A DNA stretch of 64,000 nucleotides, taken from contig JALGPX010000028.1 of NCBI GenBank assembly GCA_023515795.1, forward strand, positions 1-64,000. The letters are read 5' to 3'. The DNA comes from Amoeboaphelidium occidentale (taxonomy: Eukaryota; Aphelidiomycota; Aphelidea). Within the stretch, counting starts at the first letter, position 1. Each line of letters opens with the position of its first letter. Under the pieces are notes generated by a model. It searched no databases. It had not been told where the DNA came from and saw nothing but the letters and a program-made list of their open reading frames with translations. A program made the position numbers and the translations under genes. Shown one piece after another: positions 1 to 8,841 of the stretch.

Positions 1-209
1 TGTGAACGTGTTAAGTGTTATAGTACAGAACAGATTTCAACGAAGGATTCAAGGAAGTGTGTTAATTAAGATGTTTATTAACACGTTAAAGAAATCAATT
101 GAGCATCATTGTTTGTTGTTGTTTCCATATCGATGAGATATCCCAAAACGGAAGGAGACCGCACGTGATAGTCCAATAGAGGTGTTGAATTTTAACAACT
201 GCACAGATT

Positions 210-268
210 GGGCCTATAGCACAGTTGGTAGTGTGTCTGCTTAGCGTGCAGAAGGTCCGGGGTTCAAT
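210..268 (+). tRNA. tRNA-Ala(AGC), truncated duplicate at an assembly join
   Basis: The first 59 bases of the tRNA-Ala found complete at 523-595 recur here and stop in the T-loop at the single N at 269. The whole block 1-268 repeats 313-581 with only a few differences. I read it as an unmerged contig end, not a second gene. Confidence 0.6.
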
Positions 269-269
269 N
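269..269. other. assembly join (single N) with duplicated flank
   Basis: One N separates 1-268 from 270 onward, and 313-581 repeats 1-268 almost exactly. The two copies differ by a one-base T-run length change and a T/A substitution. This looks like overlapping contig ends that were not collapsed. Confidence 0.8.
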
Positions 270-522
270 AACGAATATGGAATTCATAGTCGTTGAAAGT
301 CGGAGTACTCATTGTGAACGTGTTAAGTGTTATAGTACAGAACAGATTTCAACGAAGGATTCAAGGAAGTGTGTTAATTAAGATGTTTTATTAACACGTT
401 AAAGAAATCAATTGAGCATCATTGTTTGTTGTTGTTTCCATATCGATGAGATATCCCAAAACGGAAGGAGACCGCACGTGATAGTCCAATAGAGGTGTTG
501 AATTATAACAACTGCACAGATT

Positions 523-595
523 GGGCCTATAGCACAGTTGGTAGTGTGTCTGCTTAGCGTGCAGAAGGTCCGGGGTTCAATTCCCTGTGGGTCCA
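523..595 (+). tRNA. tRNA-Ala (anticodon AGC)
   Basis: A 73-nt cloverleaf. The acceptor stem pairs GGGCCTA with TGGGTCC and carries the G3·U70 wobble pair, the classical alanine identity element. The D-stem is GCAC/GTGT, the anticodon stem TCTGC/GCAGA with loop TTAGCGT (anticodon AGC), and the T-arm CGGGG-TTCAATT-CCCTG. The discriminator base is A, and there is no intron. The matching alanyl-tRNA synthetase gene lies 12 kb downstream. An antisense open frame over this gene is not coding. Confidence 0.96.
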
Positions 596-597
596 AG

Positions 598-603
598 TTT
601 TTT
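598..603 (+). terminator. Pol III terminator of tRNA-Ala
   Basis: A run of six T begins three bases after the discriminator base of tRNA-Ala, as expected for RNA polymerase III termination. Confidence 0.8.
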
Positions 604-716
604 GAGTGAGTCAGCGTTAAATTTTTGGTCGCACTAGTGAATCATCGCTTCAGTGAATATATTCTCTAGTGACTCACTGCAAAACATTCTTTTCTTCCTA
701 CTTTTGATTTTCCATA

Positions 717-1091
717 ATGGGCATTCAGTACGACGCTACGCTATACTATGGCATCAGATTTGGTTTGGAAGATTTGAAGCATTTGAAAACTAATCCGTTG
801 GTGCTCGAGAAACCTGGGGTTGATTTTGAAGATTGTCTTCTTGAATACTGGTACGGTGAAATTGAAGGAGTTTTCTTGGCAACAGAATCACCGTTTTATG
901 ATTGTGGTGCGGAGAGTAGGGAATTCTATGTTGCTTCGCCTGCGCACAAGACTTCTGATTGCTTTACTAAAGAAGAGATTCAGGCTGCTCTAAAAGATGA
1001 TAAATTCATTGACAGCCTAAAGAGCTTCTGCAAAAAATTTGGTTTGAAGTACCAGGAGCCTAAACTTTACGTCTCCATGGACGTTTGTTGA
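717..1091 (+). CDS. orphan 124-aa protein, tandem paralogue 1
   Basis: I do not recognise this family. It starts with ATG and gives 124 residues. It aligns without gaps to the gene at 1459-1833, identical at 60 of 124 positions by my count (48%). The conserved blocks are the start (MGI-YDA), HLKTNP, WYGE-EGV, FYV-SP and the tail KFGL. There is no signal peptide or membrane segment. The protein is acidic, with scattered aromatic residues, and looks like a small globular cytosolic domain. The upstream sequence also resembles that of the paralogue (TTTTGATTTTCC just before the ATG), so the duplication includes the proximal promoter. The third codon (Q/D at residue 4) and the C-terminal ten residues are the most divergent parts. 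Confidence 0.85.
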   Translation: MGIQYDATLYYGIRFGLEDLKHLKTNPLVLEKPGVDFEDCLLEYWYGEIEGVFLATESPFYDCGAESREFYVASPAHKTSDCFTKEEIQAALKDDKFIDSLKSFCKKFGLKYQEPKLYVSMDVC

Positions 1092-1458
1092 TTGCCAGCT
1101 CATATGAAACGCGAATTTGAAGAATCATCTGCGATTTCTCTGTTTCAGTCAATAAATCATACATTTTTTGGCTCCCAGCTTCTTTCAGGTATCCGTAACT
1201 GAACATTCTGTGAAATATTTTTAGGTAAAGTAGGACAGATCCGAATGGATGACTAAGAGCAGCGCTTATCTTATAAAAACTGCACACCGTGCCTCGAACC
1301 TTTTCTTAATTTGTTTCAACCAGTTTACAAGTGCGCCTTACATCCCCTTTAATATCTTGCGGTGATGAGGTTTTTGGCTTCGAGCGCTTTGGTTTTGTTA
1401 ACGATCTCTATGGTGACTCATCACTCTGCCATTTTTGTTTTAACTCTGATTTTCCTTA

Positions 1459-1833
1459 ATGGGCATCGACTACGATGCGAAGTTTCTGTACGGTGTCAAA
1501 TTCACTTTCAAAGAAATCGAGCATTTGAAAACAAATCCGGTTGTAGTTGAAGAACCTGGAGACGATTTTGGATTTTCTCTTTCGGAGTTCTGGTATGGGG
1601 AATTTGAGGGTGTTCACCTTTCGACAGGGTCGCCATATTTTGATAGTAGCAAGGAAGATCGTGGCTTTTATGTTTCATCGCCCAAGCAGAAAGATTTTGA
1701 GTGTATGGACAAGGCAGATTTTATGGAGGTTTTGAATGATGACGAATTCATTAAAAGTCTCAAGAGATTCTGCGATAAATTTGGCCTGGACTGTAAACAA
1801 CCACAAGTTCACTCCGTTTTAAATATCTGGTGA
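1459..1833 (+). CDS. orphan 124-aa protein, tandem paralogue 2
   Basis: This is the second copy of the tandem pair, the same length and orientation as the gene at 717-1091 and 367 bases downstream of it. The same blocks are kept (MGI-YDA, HLKTNP, WYGE-EGV, FYV-SP, SLK-FC-KFGL). The C-termini of the two copies have diverged fully, and no family assignment is possible from sequence alone. Conservation at 48% protein identity with no frameshift in either copy says that both are under purifying selection. The 1092-1458 spacer holds the 3' end of copy 1 (AATAAA at 1151) and the promoter of copy 2. Open frames overlapping it in other phases are shadows. Confidence 0.85.
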   Translation: MGIDYDAKFLYGVKFTFKEIEHLKTNPVVVEEPGDDFGFSLSEFWYGEFEGVHLSTGSPYFDSSKEDRGFYVSSPKQKDFECMDKADFMEVLNDDEFIKSLKRFCDKFGLDCKQPQVHSVLNIW

Positions 1834-1905
1834 TAGCGAGCTCTTCTGAAACCGCGATTGTTTGAATCATCGCCACGCAAATTGAGTTTCATTTAATAAA
1901 TCATA

Positions 1906-2141
1906 ATGAAGCATTTTACGCAATTAGTAAGACTTGATCTATGTAACTGCTTACTTTAAAGAGATCTGTAGTTACCAGAACAGGAACTAATGCTGATATT
2001 CCGTCTGGGGCAAGTAAGCAGCCGACGTTTTGGGCAGCTGTCATTGCGGGAGGAGCGATATCATACTATTTTGTTCGCAACTACTTTCAGACATCCACAG
2101 CAGAACATTCTAAAGAGGAAATTAAGAAAAAGGCAAACTAA
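1906..2141 (+). CDS. small single-pass membrane protein, two exons (66 aa)
   Basis: The gene has two exons, 1906-1926 and 1962-2141, with a 35-nt intron (GTAAGA...TTTAAAG). The first exon encodes only seven residues (MKHFTQL). The second gives a basic, Ser/Thr-rich start, one hydrophobic segment around residues 29-45 (FWAAVIAGGAISYYFV) and a charged tail ending KKKAN. The shape fits a small mitochondrial inner-membrane subunit, but I cannot name it. Support comes from the open, membrane-like exon 2, the canonical splice sites and an AATAAATAAA right after the stop. It converges with the TrpRS gene, whose stop is 27 bases away. The exact start is inferred. Confidence 0.55.
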
Positions 2142-2168
2142 AATAAATAAAGGTTTTAGGGAATCAGT

Positions 2169-3224
2169 TTATTGCAAATTGTGCACCGTGTCTTGTATCT
2201 TCTTTAAATTTGCGTCAGCAATTTCATGACAACGTTTTGCGCCATCTTCAAGGACCCTTTTCAAGTGCTGCTGGTCAGAGATCAGAAGGGTATACTCTTT
2301 CTGTATTGGTTTCACATGTTCTGTGATTGCTTCTGCAACAACTGTTTTAAAATGACTCGTGCTTGAACGACCAAACTCATTATTAATCTCTTTTATACTT
2401 TTACCGGAAACAGCAGCATAAATATCAATGAGATTACTTACAGCGGGTCTTGCTTCGACATCATACCAAATGCCATCGATCGAATCAGTAACACTTCGCT
2501 TGATTTTAAGATGTATTGCGTCTGGATGATCATTAAGCTGAATTCGAGATAATTCATCAGGAGAGCTTTTTGACATTTTCTTTAAGGGATCTCGTAAGTC
2601 CTGAACTCTTGGCGTGTTTGAATAAAGAGGTGTTGGAGGATGTAACAGATTCTTTTTGTAAAACTTGTTAAAATTATCTGCGATATCTCTCGTGAGTTCT
2701 AGATGCTGCTTCTGGTCAACACCTACAGGTACGTATTCAGCACCATACAAAAGAATATCAGCAGCCTGCAGCACAGGATAAGAGAATAAACCCAAATTAC
2801 TTCCCATTCCATGTTTTGGAGAGCTCTTTGATTTGCTCTTCCATTGTGTCATTCTATTCAAGTAGCCAAAACTTGCAAAGCACGACAAATACCACGCTAA
2901 TTGGGCATGTTGAGGAACCATTGATTGAAGGTAAAGCGTGCTCTTACTCTGATTTAATCCACAAGCCAACAACACGGCGCAAGATTTTAAAGTATTTTCC
3001 CGAAGCACTGCAGGATCTGGTCTAATTGTGAGTGAATGCAGGTCCACCAGACAAAAGATATTCTGAGTGACACGATCAGTAGCATTTAATTCCATCGAAT
3101 TATCATCTCCAATATCATTTTGTAAGTGCACCCACTGTTTAATAGATCCAAGATAATTGCCCAGATGAGGTATACCAGTTGGTTGAATGCCAGAGAACAC
3201 ACGTCCTGCTTTTAAAATTGACAT
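2169..3224 (-). CDS. WARS2: tryptophanyl-tRNA synthetase, mitochondrial type
   Basis: This enzyme charges tRNA-Trp in the mitochondrial matrix. It is the bacterial-type class I enzyme of 351 residues, close to the human WARS2 length. The HIGH-like motif (PHLGN) is at residues 19-23 and KMSKS at 216-220. GIQPTG and the ATP/Trp-site segment GVDQKQH are also present. I chose the ATG at 3224; the frame is open for ten more codons upstream, but only with non-ATG starts. The N-terminus is short for a presequence. The stop codon is embedded in an AATAAA on the minus strand (2168-2173). It is divergent from U1-C with 40 bp between the start codons. Confidence 0.93.
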   Translation of the reverse strand: MSILKAGRVFSGIQPTGIPHLGNYLGSIKQWVHLQNDIGDDNSMELNATDRVTQNIFCLVDLHSLTIRPDPAVLRENTLKSCAVLLACGLNQSKSTLYLQSMVPQHAQLAWYLSCFASFGYLNRMTQWKSKSKSSPKHGMGSNLGLFSYPVLQAADILLYGAEYVPVGVDQKQHLELTRDIADNFNKFYKKNLLHPPTPLYSNTPRVQDLRDPLKKMSKSSPDELSRIQLNDHPDAIHLKIKRSVTDSIDGIWYDVEARPAVSNLIDIYAAVSGKSIKEINNEFGRSSTSHFKTVVAEAITEHVKPIQKEYTLLISDQQHLKRVLEDGAKRCHEIADANLKKIQDTVHNLQ

Positions 3225-3264
3225 TCTGGAAAGTTGAAAGAATCTTTTCCACAATTTCTTTTTG

Positions 3265-3663
3265 ATGCCGAAATACTACTGCGACTATTGCGATATTTAT
3301 TTAACTCATGACGCTCGAAAGGTTATACGAGACCATAACGATGGATGGAAGCACAAGAATCAAGTAAGAGAATATTATGCAACCTTTGCAAGGGAACAAA
3401 TGCAGAGTATGATTGATCGGATGACTTTGCCTGGAGGCTTCAGACCAGTTGGGCCTCCTCCCCCTCTGTCAGCCGGTGGTGGTGTTGGTATGCCTCCTGG
3501 TGCAGCTGGATTCCCTCGGCCTCCAATGCCTCCACCGCCTCGCCCTGGTCAAATGCCTCCAAATTTCAATCTTCCAGGCGGTATGCCTTTCCCTGGACCC
3601 CCTCCTCAGAGACCACCGTTCTTTAATGGAAGGCCCCCACCCCCACCACCGCAACGGAATTAG
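3265..3663 (+). CDS. U1 small nuclear ribonucleoprotein C
   Basis: U1-C is the zinc-finger subunit of the U1 snRNP that stabilises pairing of U1 snRNA with 5' splice sites. The 132-residue product begins MPKYYCDYC, the family's characteristic start. The C2H2-type finger ligands are Cys6, Cys9, His24 and His30. The C-terminal half is a Pro/Gly/Met-rich low-complexity tail, as in animal U1-C. I used the ATG at 3265; the preceding TTG codon is not a start. The gene is divergent from mitochondrial TrpRS, 40 bp away. Its presence matters locally because nearly all recognised introns here are under 55 nt. Confidence 0.95.
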   Translation: MPKYYCDYCDIYLTHDARKVIRDHNDGWKHKNQVREYYATFAREQMQSMIDRMTLPGGFRPVGPPPPLSAGGGVGMPPGAAGFPRPPMPPPPRPGQMPPNFNLPGGMPFPGPPPQRPPFFNGRPPPPPPQRN

Positions 3664-3852
3664 TTTTAACTGATAAATTGTTTAAAACGGAGACATTTCT
3701 CTAATTATAAAAGCATTAATAAATGATTTACGGTACAGCAAGCAGGGCTATGGAAAATATCAGCGGAAAGTGTCACATAAGGATTATATAGTGACTTTAA
3801 AGCGATAAGCATACAATTCAAAGCCAAACTAAAAAAGAAAAGCTCGAAAAAC

Positions 3853-3857
3853 AAAAA
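3853..3857 (-). terminator. Pol III terminator of tRNA-Ser
   Basis: A run of five A on the plus strand (T5 on the transcript strand) lies five bases beyond the 3' end of tRNA-Ser, and a second T5 run follows immediately. Confidence 0.65.
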
Positions 3858-3862
3858 CAGGA

Positions 3863-3963
3863 CGTCAACAAGCGGATTTGAACCGCTGCGGGAAAATCCC
3901 AATAGATGATTAGACAGCTGAAGCTATTCAAATCTATCGCCTTAACCGCTCGGCCATATTGAC
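3863..3963 (-). tRNA. tRNA-Ser (anticodon TGA) with 19-nt intron
   Basis: A type II cloverleaf of 101 nt including the intron. The acceptor stem pairs GTCAATA with TGTTGAC and the discriminator is G, as in serine tRNAs. The D-arm contains GGCCGAGCGGTTAAGGC. The anticodon stem is ATAGA/TCTAT, with TGA at 34-36 followed by A37 and a 19-nt intron at the canonical 37/38 site. The long variable arm folds GGGA/TCCC and the T-arm is AGCGG-TTCAAAT-CCGCT. After removal of the intron it is 82 nt. It sits between U1-C and isovaleryl-CoA dehydrogenase, in no other gene. Confidence 0.93.
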
Positions 3964-4129
3964 TTGTTATAATGAAAATTCCATCTGAGTTTATAATCAT
4001 ATTTTACTTTGACTGAGACATATAGTGTTGCCTTCAAACTCCTACTACACAAACTCCCTTTTAAATATCATACAAATCTACCTCAGTTGATCGAGACTGC
4101 ATCGTGTGTTCCCCACTTTTGACTCTTTA

Positions 4130-5380
4130 ATGCTGATCAGATTAAATTCCCACAGATTATCGCTTGTGCGTTCTACTGCGCCTTCACAACTCAGAAAGTT
4201 TCATGTGCTCAGCCCTGAGTTGTCTGAGCTCAGAGAGAATGTAAGAGACTTTTGCGCAAAGGAACTCAGTCCAAGAGCAGATGCTGTCGATAAGGACAAT
4301 AAGTTTCCAATGGACATGTGGAAGAAGTTTGGTGATATGGGGCTTTTGGGCTTAACTGTTCCAGAAAATAATGGAGGCTTAGGAATGGGTTACTTGGCTC
4401 ATGTTATTGCGATGGAAGAGATATCAAGGGCTTCTGGCTCTGTGGCTTTAGCTTATGGTGCTCATTCGAACTTGTGTGTTAACCAGATAGCAAGGAATGG
4501 TAATGATGCTCAGAAGGAGAAGTATTTGCCAAAGTTGATATCTGGTGAACATGTCGGTGCATTGGCCATGAGTGAAGCTGGATCAGGTTCAGATGTTGTT
4601 TCGATGCAGTTGAAGGCTGAAAAGAAGGGCGATTATTACGTTTTAAATGGAACCAAATTCTGGATTACTAATGGTCCTCACGCTGATACTCTAGTTGTCT
4701 ATGCTAAAACTGATTTAAATGCCGGACCTCGTGGAATCACTGCTTTCCTGATTGAAAAAGGTTTCGATGGTTTCAGCACTTCTCAAAAGTTGGATAAGTT
4801 GGGAATGAGAGGCTCAGATACTTGTGAGTTGGTGTTTGAGAACTGTAAAGTTCCAGCAAAGAACATTCTGGGAAAGGAGAATAAGGGCGTTTACGTTTTG
4901 ATGAGCGGTTTGGATTTGGAAAGATTAGTTTTGGCTGCTGGTCCTTTGGGTCTGATGCAAGCTGCTTTGGATATTGTCTTACCTTACGTTCACGAGAGGA
5001 AGCAATTCGGAAAGCCTATCGGAGAATTCCAGTTAGTTCAAGCAAAAGTTGCAGACATGTACACCAAGTTGAATGCAAGTCGTTCTTATGTCTATTCAGT
5101 TGCATCTGCTATTGATAAGCTTCCAAAGACATCAGCTGATTCTGGTGATCGTTACAAAGAATTCAGGAAAGATTGTGCTGGTGTTATTTTGTATGCTGCC
5201 GAACGAGCTACAGAGTGTGCATTAGATGCCATTCAGTGTCTTGGTGGAAATGGTTACATTAACGACTATCCAACTGGAAGGATTTTGAGAGATGCTAAAT
5301 TGTATGAAATCGGCGCTGGTACATCTGAAATTAGAAGAATGCTAATTGGAAGAGAGTTCAACTTGGCTTACGCACAATAA
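4130..5380 (+). CDS. IVD: isovaleryl-CoA dehydrogenase, mitochondrial
   Basis: This enzyme oxidises isovaleryl-CoA to 3-methylcrotonyl-CoA in leucine breakdown, using FAD and passing electrons to ETF. The 416-residue product has the full acyl-CoA dehydrogenase fold: an N-terminal helical domain, the beta domain ([15 protein letters not shown]) and a C-terminal domain ([13 protein letters not shown]). The segment [11 protein letters not shown] carries the glutamate position that serves as catalytic base in IVD rather than in other family members. The Arg/Ser-rich first 35 residues look like a mitochondrial presequence. I chose ATG 4130; upstream there is only an in-frame GTG. The stop TAA lies inside AATAAA (5376-5381). 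No intron was found. Confidence 0.95.
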   Translation: MLIRLNSHRLSLVRSTAPSQLRKFHVLSPELSELRENVRDFCAKELSPRADAVDKDNKFPMDMWKKFGDMGLLGLTVPENNGGLGMGYLAHVIAMEEISRASGSVALAYGAHSNLCVNQIARNGNDAQKEKYLPKLISGEHVGALAMSEAGSGSDVVSMQLKAEKKGDYYVLNGTKFWITNGPHADTLVVYAKTDLNAGPRGITAFLIEKGFDGFSTSQKLDKLGMRGSDTCELVFENCKVPAKNILGKENKGVYVLMSGLDLERLVLAAGPLGLMQAALDIVLPYVHERKQFGKPIGEFQLVQAKVADMYTKLNASRSYVYSVASAIDKLPKTSADSGDRYKEFRKDCAGVILYAAERATECALDAIQCLGGNGYINDYPTGRILRDAKLYEIGAGTSEIRRMLIGREFNLAYAQ

Positions 5381-5402
5381 AGGCTCCTTTTATTCTCGAT
5401 TT

Positions 5403-6868
5403 TTAGATTTTAGCGTTTCCGCCACCATTGGAAAGCAAATTTTCAAGTTGCAATTCCAATTGTCTAATCCTAACATCTTTCTGAGCAAGTTCATTCTTCA
5501 AACCATCGTTTTCCTTGCGTAAACTGTGGAAAGCATCCTGATACTCTCTTTCGTTTGCAGGGTTCTTCAATGGATCACGAACCTCATTGGAAGCTACAGG
5601 AGCCTCAGTGACAAAATCCTTCTTTGCAGAAGCTTGGAATCCCTTCTCTAAGCTGACCAACTTTGGCTTAGCATTGTTTCCTTCGAACCATTCTGCAGAA
5701 GTCATTGCAGGTATGTCACCAACGGTATCAGGGAAAATATCAGCCTGGAATTGATCAGATTTACGAGGAACCTTGAAAGAAATTGGTTCAACACGATCAG
5801 GATGAACTTTGAACACGCGCGCAACTTCACAGTCGCTAATTGAACATGCACGCTTAGGCAAGAAAGCAATGCCTCTTTGAGGATCGGAGGATTTGTACTC
5901 AGACAAGACATGCAAGTAAGGAGCCTCATCAACAAATTCCCAGTAACGAATGTTTCCGTCACCTTTTCCAGCCAAGTACAACATCTTGGTGTCATTGTCA
6001 AAGTGAGGAATCAAACCTCCAGAGGCAGTGTCCAAGTTCTCGCACTTGAGTGGCTCAGTCATGTTCTTGGCATCCCAAATCATGTACTGTCTATCAGAAG
6101 TCTTTGAGAAACCAGTTGTCAAGATGCGATCACTGTCGCCCAACCAGCAGACTCTTGTTCCTTTGATACCTTGGTGAGTGTTAGCTTCCTGAACAATCTT
6201 GTTGGCACGAGGATCGATCAATCTGATCTTCTTGTCCTTGCAAGTGGTAGCAATCAATGAGCCATCATAACTCCAAGTGATGGAGTTGACGATGTCCATG
6301 TGACCAGTGATATCTTGCTTCTCGACACCCTTCTGCAAATCGTACAACTTAATGACCAAATCAGCACCAGAACTCAACATGACATTCTCAGCAGAAGGAT
6401 GAAACAAAACATGGCCAACTTTTCTTGTGTGCTTATCGAAGCTCAATACAGGAGTATTCAAGTTCTCAGTCAAGCCCTTCTCTGGAATAGACCAGATCAT
6501 AACCTTGCAATCTTCAGCACAAGAAGCAACAATGTAGTCATTGTAAGGATTCCAGTCGGTATCCAAGACAGCCCCAGTGTGTCCAGTAACAAGAGGCATA
6601 TCGTTTGGCAACTTTCCAACTTGATCATGAGCCAAAACAGCAAATTGACCACCACCGCCGGCTTCCAAGTTGACAGAGATGAACTTTGGGTTGGCCTTGC
6701 AGAGATTGGTATCCCAGGCATTACGAGTGACTCTTAGATTCTCATAGCATTGCTCACGCTTGGCTGATGTACCAAAGACATGACCTTTAGAAAGAGAGTT
6801 AATCAATCCATTCAAGAGACAGCTCAAGGGGACTTACGATATTTAGAAGCTCTTACAAACTTTGACAT
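5403..6868 (-). CDS. coronin, actin-binding WD40 protein
   Basis: Coronin binds F-actin and regulates Arp2/3-dependent actin turnover at endocytic patches and in the cortex. Exon 1 (6838-6868) encodes MSKFVRASKY, the conserved basic N-terminal motif. A 53-nt intron (GTAAGT, with ATTAAC near the 3' site) is followed by exon 2 (5403-6784). The product is 470 residues, with seven-blade WD40 repeats, the coronin C-terminal extension (AMTSAEWFEG) and a C-terminal coiled coil beginning near LRKENDGLKN. Without exon 1 the long frame would start with intron-derived residues, which is why the splice was chosen. Codon use is rich in CCA, TTG and AAG, suggesting high expression. Confidence 0.95.
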
Positions 6869-7005
6869 TCTGAAATCTTTTCAAGTGTAGCAAAAGAGAA
6901 AGCGATCGCAGATTTTCTTTTGGTTTGACGGAAATCTGTTGTTTCAGCCACGATTTGATGCACGCCGCTTATTTTTGCAGGTGCACAACGCTTTTAAAGA
7001 GTCTA

Positions 7006-7539
7006 TTAAACGCTTGTCTTTTCCTTATTCATTTCATAAATCATTCTTTCCCATTCGCGCTTAACAGTTTTCTTTTCAACAAGTTCGTACTTCTTATGGA
7101 TTGCCAAATAGTCGTCTGGTTTGTATCGCTCGACTTTGATCATCTTCTTGCTCTTGTGCTTATTGTAGAACTGTACCAGCTCCTCCTCGAAATCATTCCG
7201 TTTGATAGTTTTGACGCTAGCAGGTTGAAACAGACCATCCTGATCAGAAGTTCGACTTCGTTTCCGAGTAGCGTACTGACGAATATTCGGTTCCGAGACA
7301 GCCCTTTTAGTAGCAAAATCATCTGAATTTCGTTTTTCCGGAGTTGAAAATGTGCTTTGGCTAAACGAGTTGCTTTTACTCAAGTTTATAAGTGGCTCAA
7401 ATAGTTCCATGCTGCGCCGTAACATCCAGCCCTTAGCAATACTGATGCTGCCTTTTATCCTGTCTAGCGGGGAGTTAGGGGCTATTAAGGGCTCATTGGT
7501 CGTAGTCGCATTCCTTTTCTTTCTAGCTCTCCCAGTCAT
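7006..7539 (-). CDS. orphan basic protein, 177 aa
   Basis: I do not recognise this protein. It starts at an ATG and opens with a strongly basic stretch (RARKKR) that looks like a nuclear localisation signal. A second basic stretch is TRKRSR near residues 91-96. The middle is Ser/Thr-rich with several S/T-P sites, and the last 60 residues are charged and predicted helical (YKPDDYLAIHKKYELVEK). It has the look of a small nuclear regulator with proline-directed phosphorylation sites. It is the downstream neighbour of the Sfm1-type gene on the same strand, 109 bp away. Being a single uninterrupted frame without repeats, it is probably a real gene, but function is unknown. Confidence 0.65.
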   Translation of the reverse strand: MTGRARKKRNATTTNEPLIAPNSPLDRIKGSISIAKGWMLRRSMELFEPLINLSKSNSFSQSTFSTPEKRNSDDFATKRAVSEPNIRQYATRKRSRTSDQDGLFQPASVKTIKRNDFEEELVQFYNKHKSKKMIKVERYKPDDYLAIHKKYELVEKKTVKREWERMIYEMNKEKTSV

Positions 7540-7648
7540 CTAAGTCAATTGAAACTTTGGCTTGCGATCAGGTCTCGATTTCTCAAAACATTTCCACGCA
7601 ACGGATTCCGAGATAACGAGTTTATTAGAGTCAATATAAGTATCGTAT

Positions 7649-8279
7649 TTATGGCTCAAAATCACTCTTCCGGAGATAATCCAACATTCCATCTGGCAAT
7701 AGAACTGATCCATCGTCTTGTAAGAGGTACCGAAAGGGCATATCAACATATTCCTTCTTTCCTATTTTTATAGATGGTCTGTCAGAGAACTTCAATTCAT
7801 CCATTCTCTTTTGATTATTAAGTATCAAATTCGATACGATTACAGCCGTATCTGCTGTCATTTGCGCTGGGCCTAAATTTACGCATCGTACGCCTTCGAC
7901 TCTCAGTGCAGACGTTCGATCGACCATGGGGCCCTCGAATTCGTCACATCCCAAAATTCCACCACAAACAAGCATCTCTAACTTTGGTGCATCTTCAGGT
8001 GATAGAATATCTTGACCGCATTGGTCCAATAGAGCAATCTTGGATAAAGCTACTCCGAGCTCTGTGTACTTTTTACTAGTGAACGCGACTCCTTTCAAGC
8101 TTTCTGGAACTTTTTGCTGTAGCTCTTCAGAAACATTAGTGATTACAAGATTCTCTGCACCAACGTGCTTCATCATATGCCTAACAGTTAATTGAATTAT
8201 TCACAGGCGTTCTTTACGTGTATTCTAAAATGCACCATTCATAGAGATCATCCTCCAAGTGTTCCACGACAAAAAGCAT
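7649..8279 (-). CDS. SFM1: Sfm1-type SPOUT arginine methyltransferase (DUF431)
   Basis: Yeast Sfm1 is a SPOUT-fold enzyme that methylates ribosomal protein S3. Two exons, 8218-8279 and 7649-8180, are joined across a 37-nt intron with AATTAAC close to its 3' end, giving 197 residues (yeast Sfm1 is 213). Family signatures in order are the start FVVEHLEDDLYEWCILEY, then VGAENL, the knot region FGGILG-like (VCGGILG) and QMTADTA, and the C-terminal MPFRYLL...PDGMLD. I placed the start at 8279; the frame is open further upstream but would run towards the divergent gene at 8362. The gene is single-copy here and flanked by two orphans. Confidence 0.9.
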
Positions 8280-8361
8280 TCTTCGAAATTCAGAAGAGAA
8301 AATCTCAAAAATAGACGGAACCATTTGACTTTGAACAGTCACATTTCCAACATCTTTAGGC

Positions 8362-8808
8362 ATGATATCCAATGATACAAGCAAGAGGGAGCACAAAGAT
8401 CATATACCAGATCTCATAGAATCATTCAGACAAGTATCAGTTCTTGATAACGCAAAGACTTCAAAAGCATCAGCCTCAAAGTCGTCGCTAAGATATGAAA
8501 CACCTCCTGCATCACCTCGGAAATATAGGAGGACTAGAGATCTTCCATCTCCTATAAAGCCAGCATCTTTACTACTGGAGCGCAATCGGTGTGATATCAG
8601 AATACAGGAATTGGATCAGGAAATACAATGGGAAAAGACATGGCAAAAGATGGTCACCAATAAGACAAGGAAATGGAAGAGTAAAGCGACTGCAGAATTC
8701 ATAATGGAACAAAACGATCAGAACGTGCCTCAAGAAAGAAAGCAGGTCCTTTTTGATGATATGGAAGATTTGGAAGACAATCTTCGGACATTGGAAGTAA
8801 AAGACTAG
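8362..8808 (+). CDS. orphan 148-aa protein with proline-directed Ser/Thr sites
   Basis: This family is unrecognised. The product is hydrophilic and begins MISNDTSK. A central basic, proline-rich section (TPPASPRKYRR, LPSPIKP) holds three S/T-P sites of CDK type. It is followed by a helical, possibly coiled-coil segment (LERNRCDIRIQELDQEIQWEKTW) and an acidic tail (DDMEDLEDN). The arrangement recalls small nuclear adaptor proteins of recombination or cell-cycle complexes, but I would not assign it. It is divergent from the Sfm1-type gene with 82 bp between start codons and converges on topoisomerase I. Confidence 0.65.
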   Translation: MISNDTSKREHKDHIPDLIESFRQVSVLDNAKTSKASASKSSLRYETPPASPRKYRRTRDLPSPIKPASLLLERNRCDIRIQELDQEIQWEKTWQKMVTNKTRKWKSKATAEFIMEQNDQNVPQERKQVLFDDMEDLEDNLRTLEVKD

Positions 8809-8841
8809 CGAACGCCAGCAAGACAAATAGAAATATTTTGT

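Noticed and set aside
408-596. Minus-strand open frame over the tRNA-Ala
   Set aside because: It is the antisense of a complete tRNA and its repeat, with no protein features.
7540-7749. Open frame downstream of SFM1 on the same strand
   Set aside because: It overlaps the SFM1 C-terminus in another phase; the real SFM1 end (MLDYLRKSDFEP) matches the family, so this is a shadow plus 5' flank.
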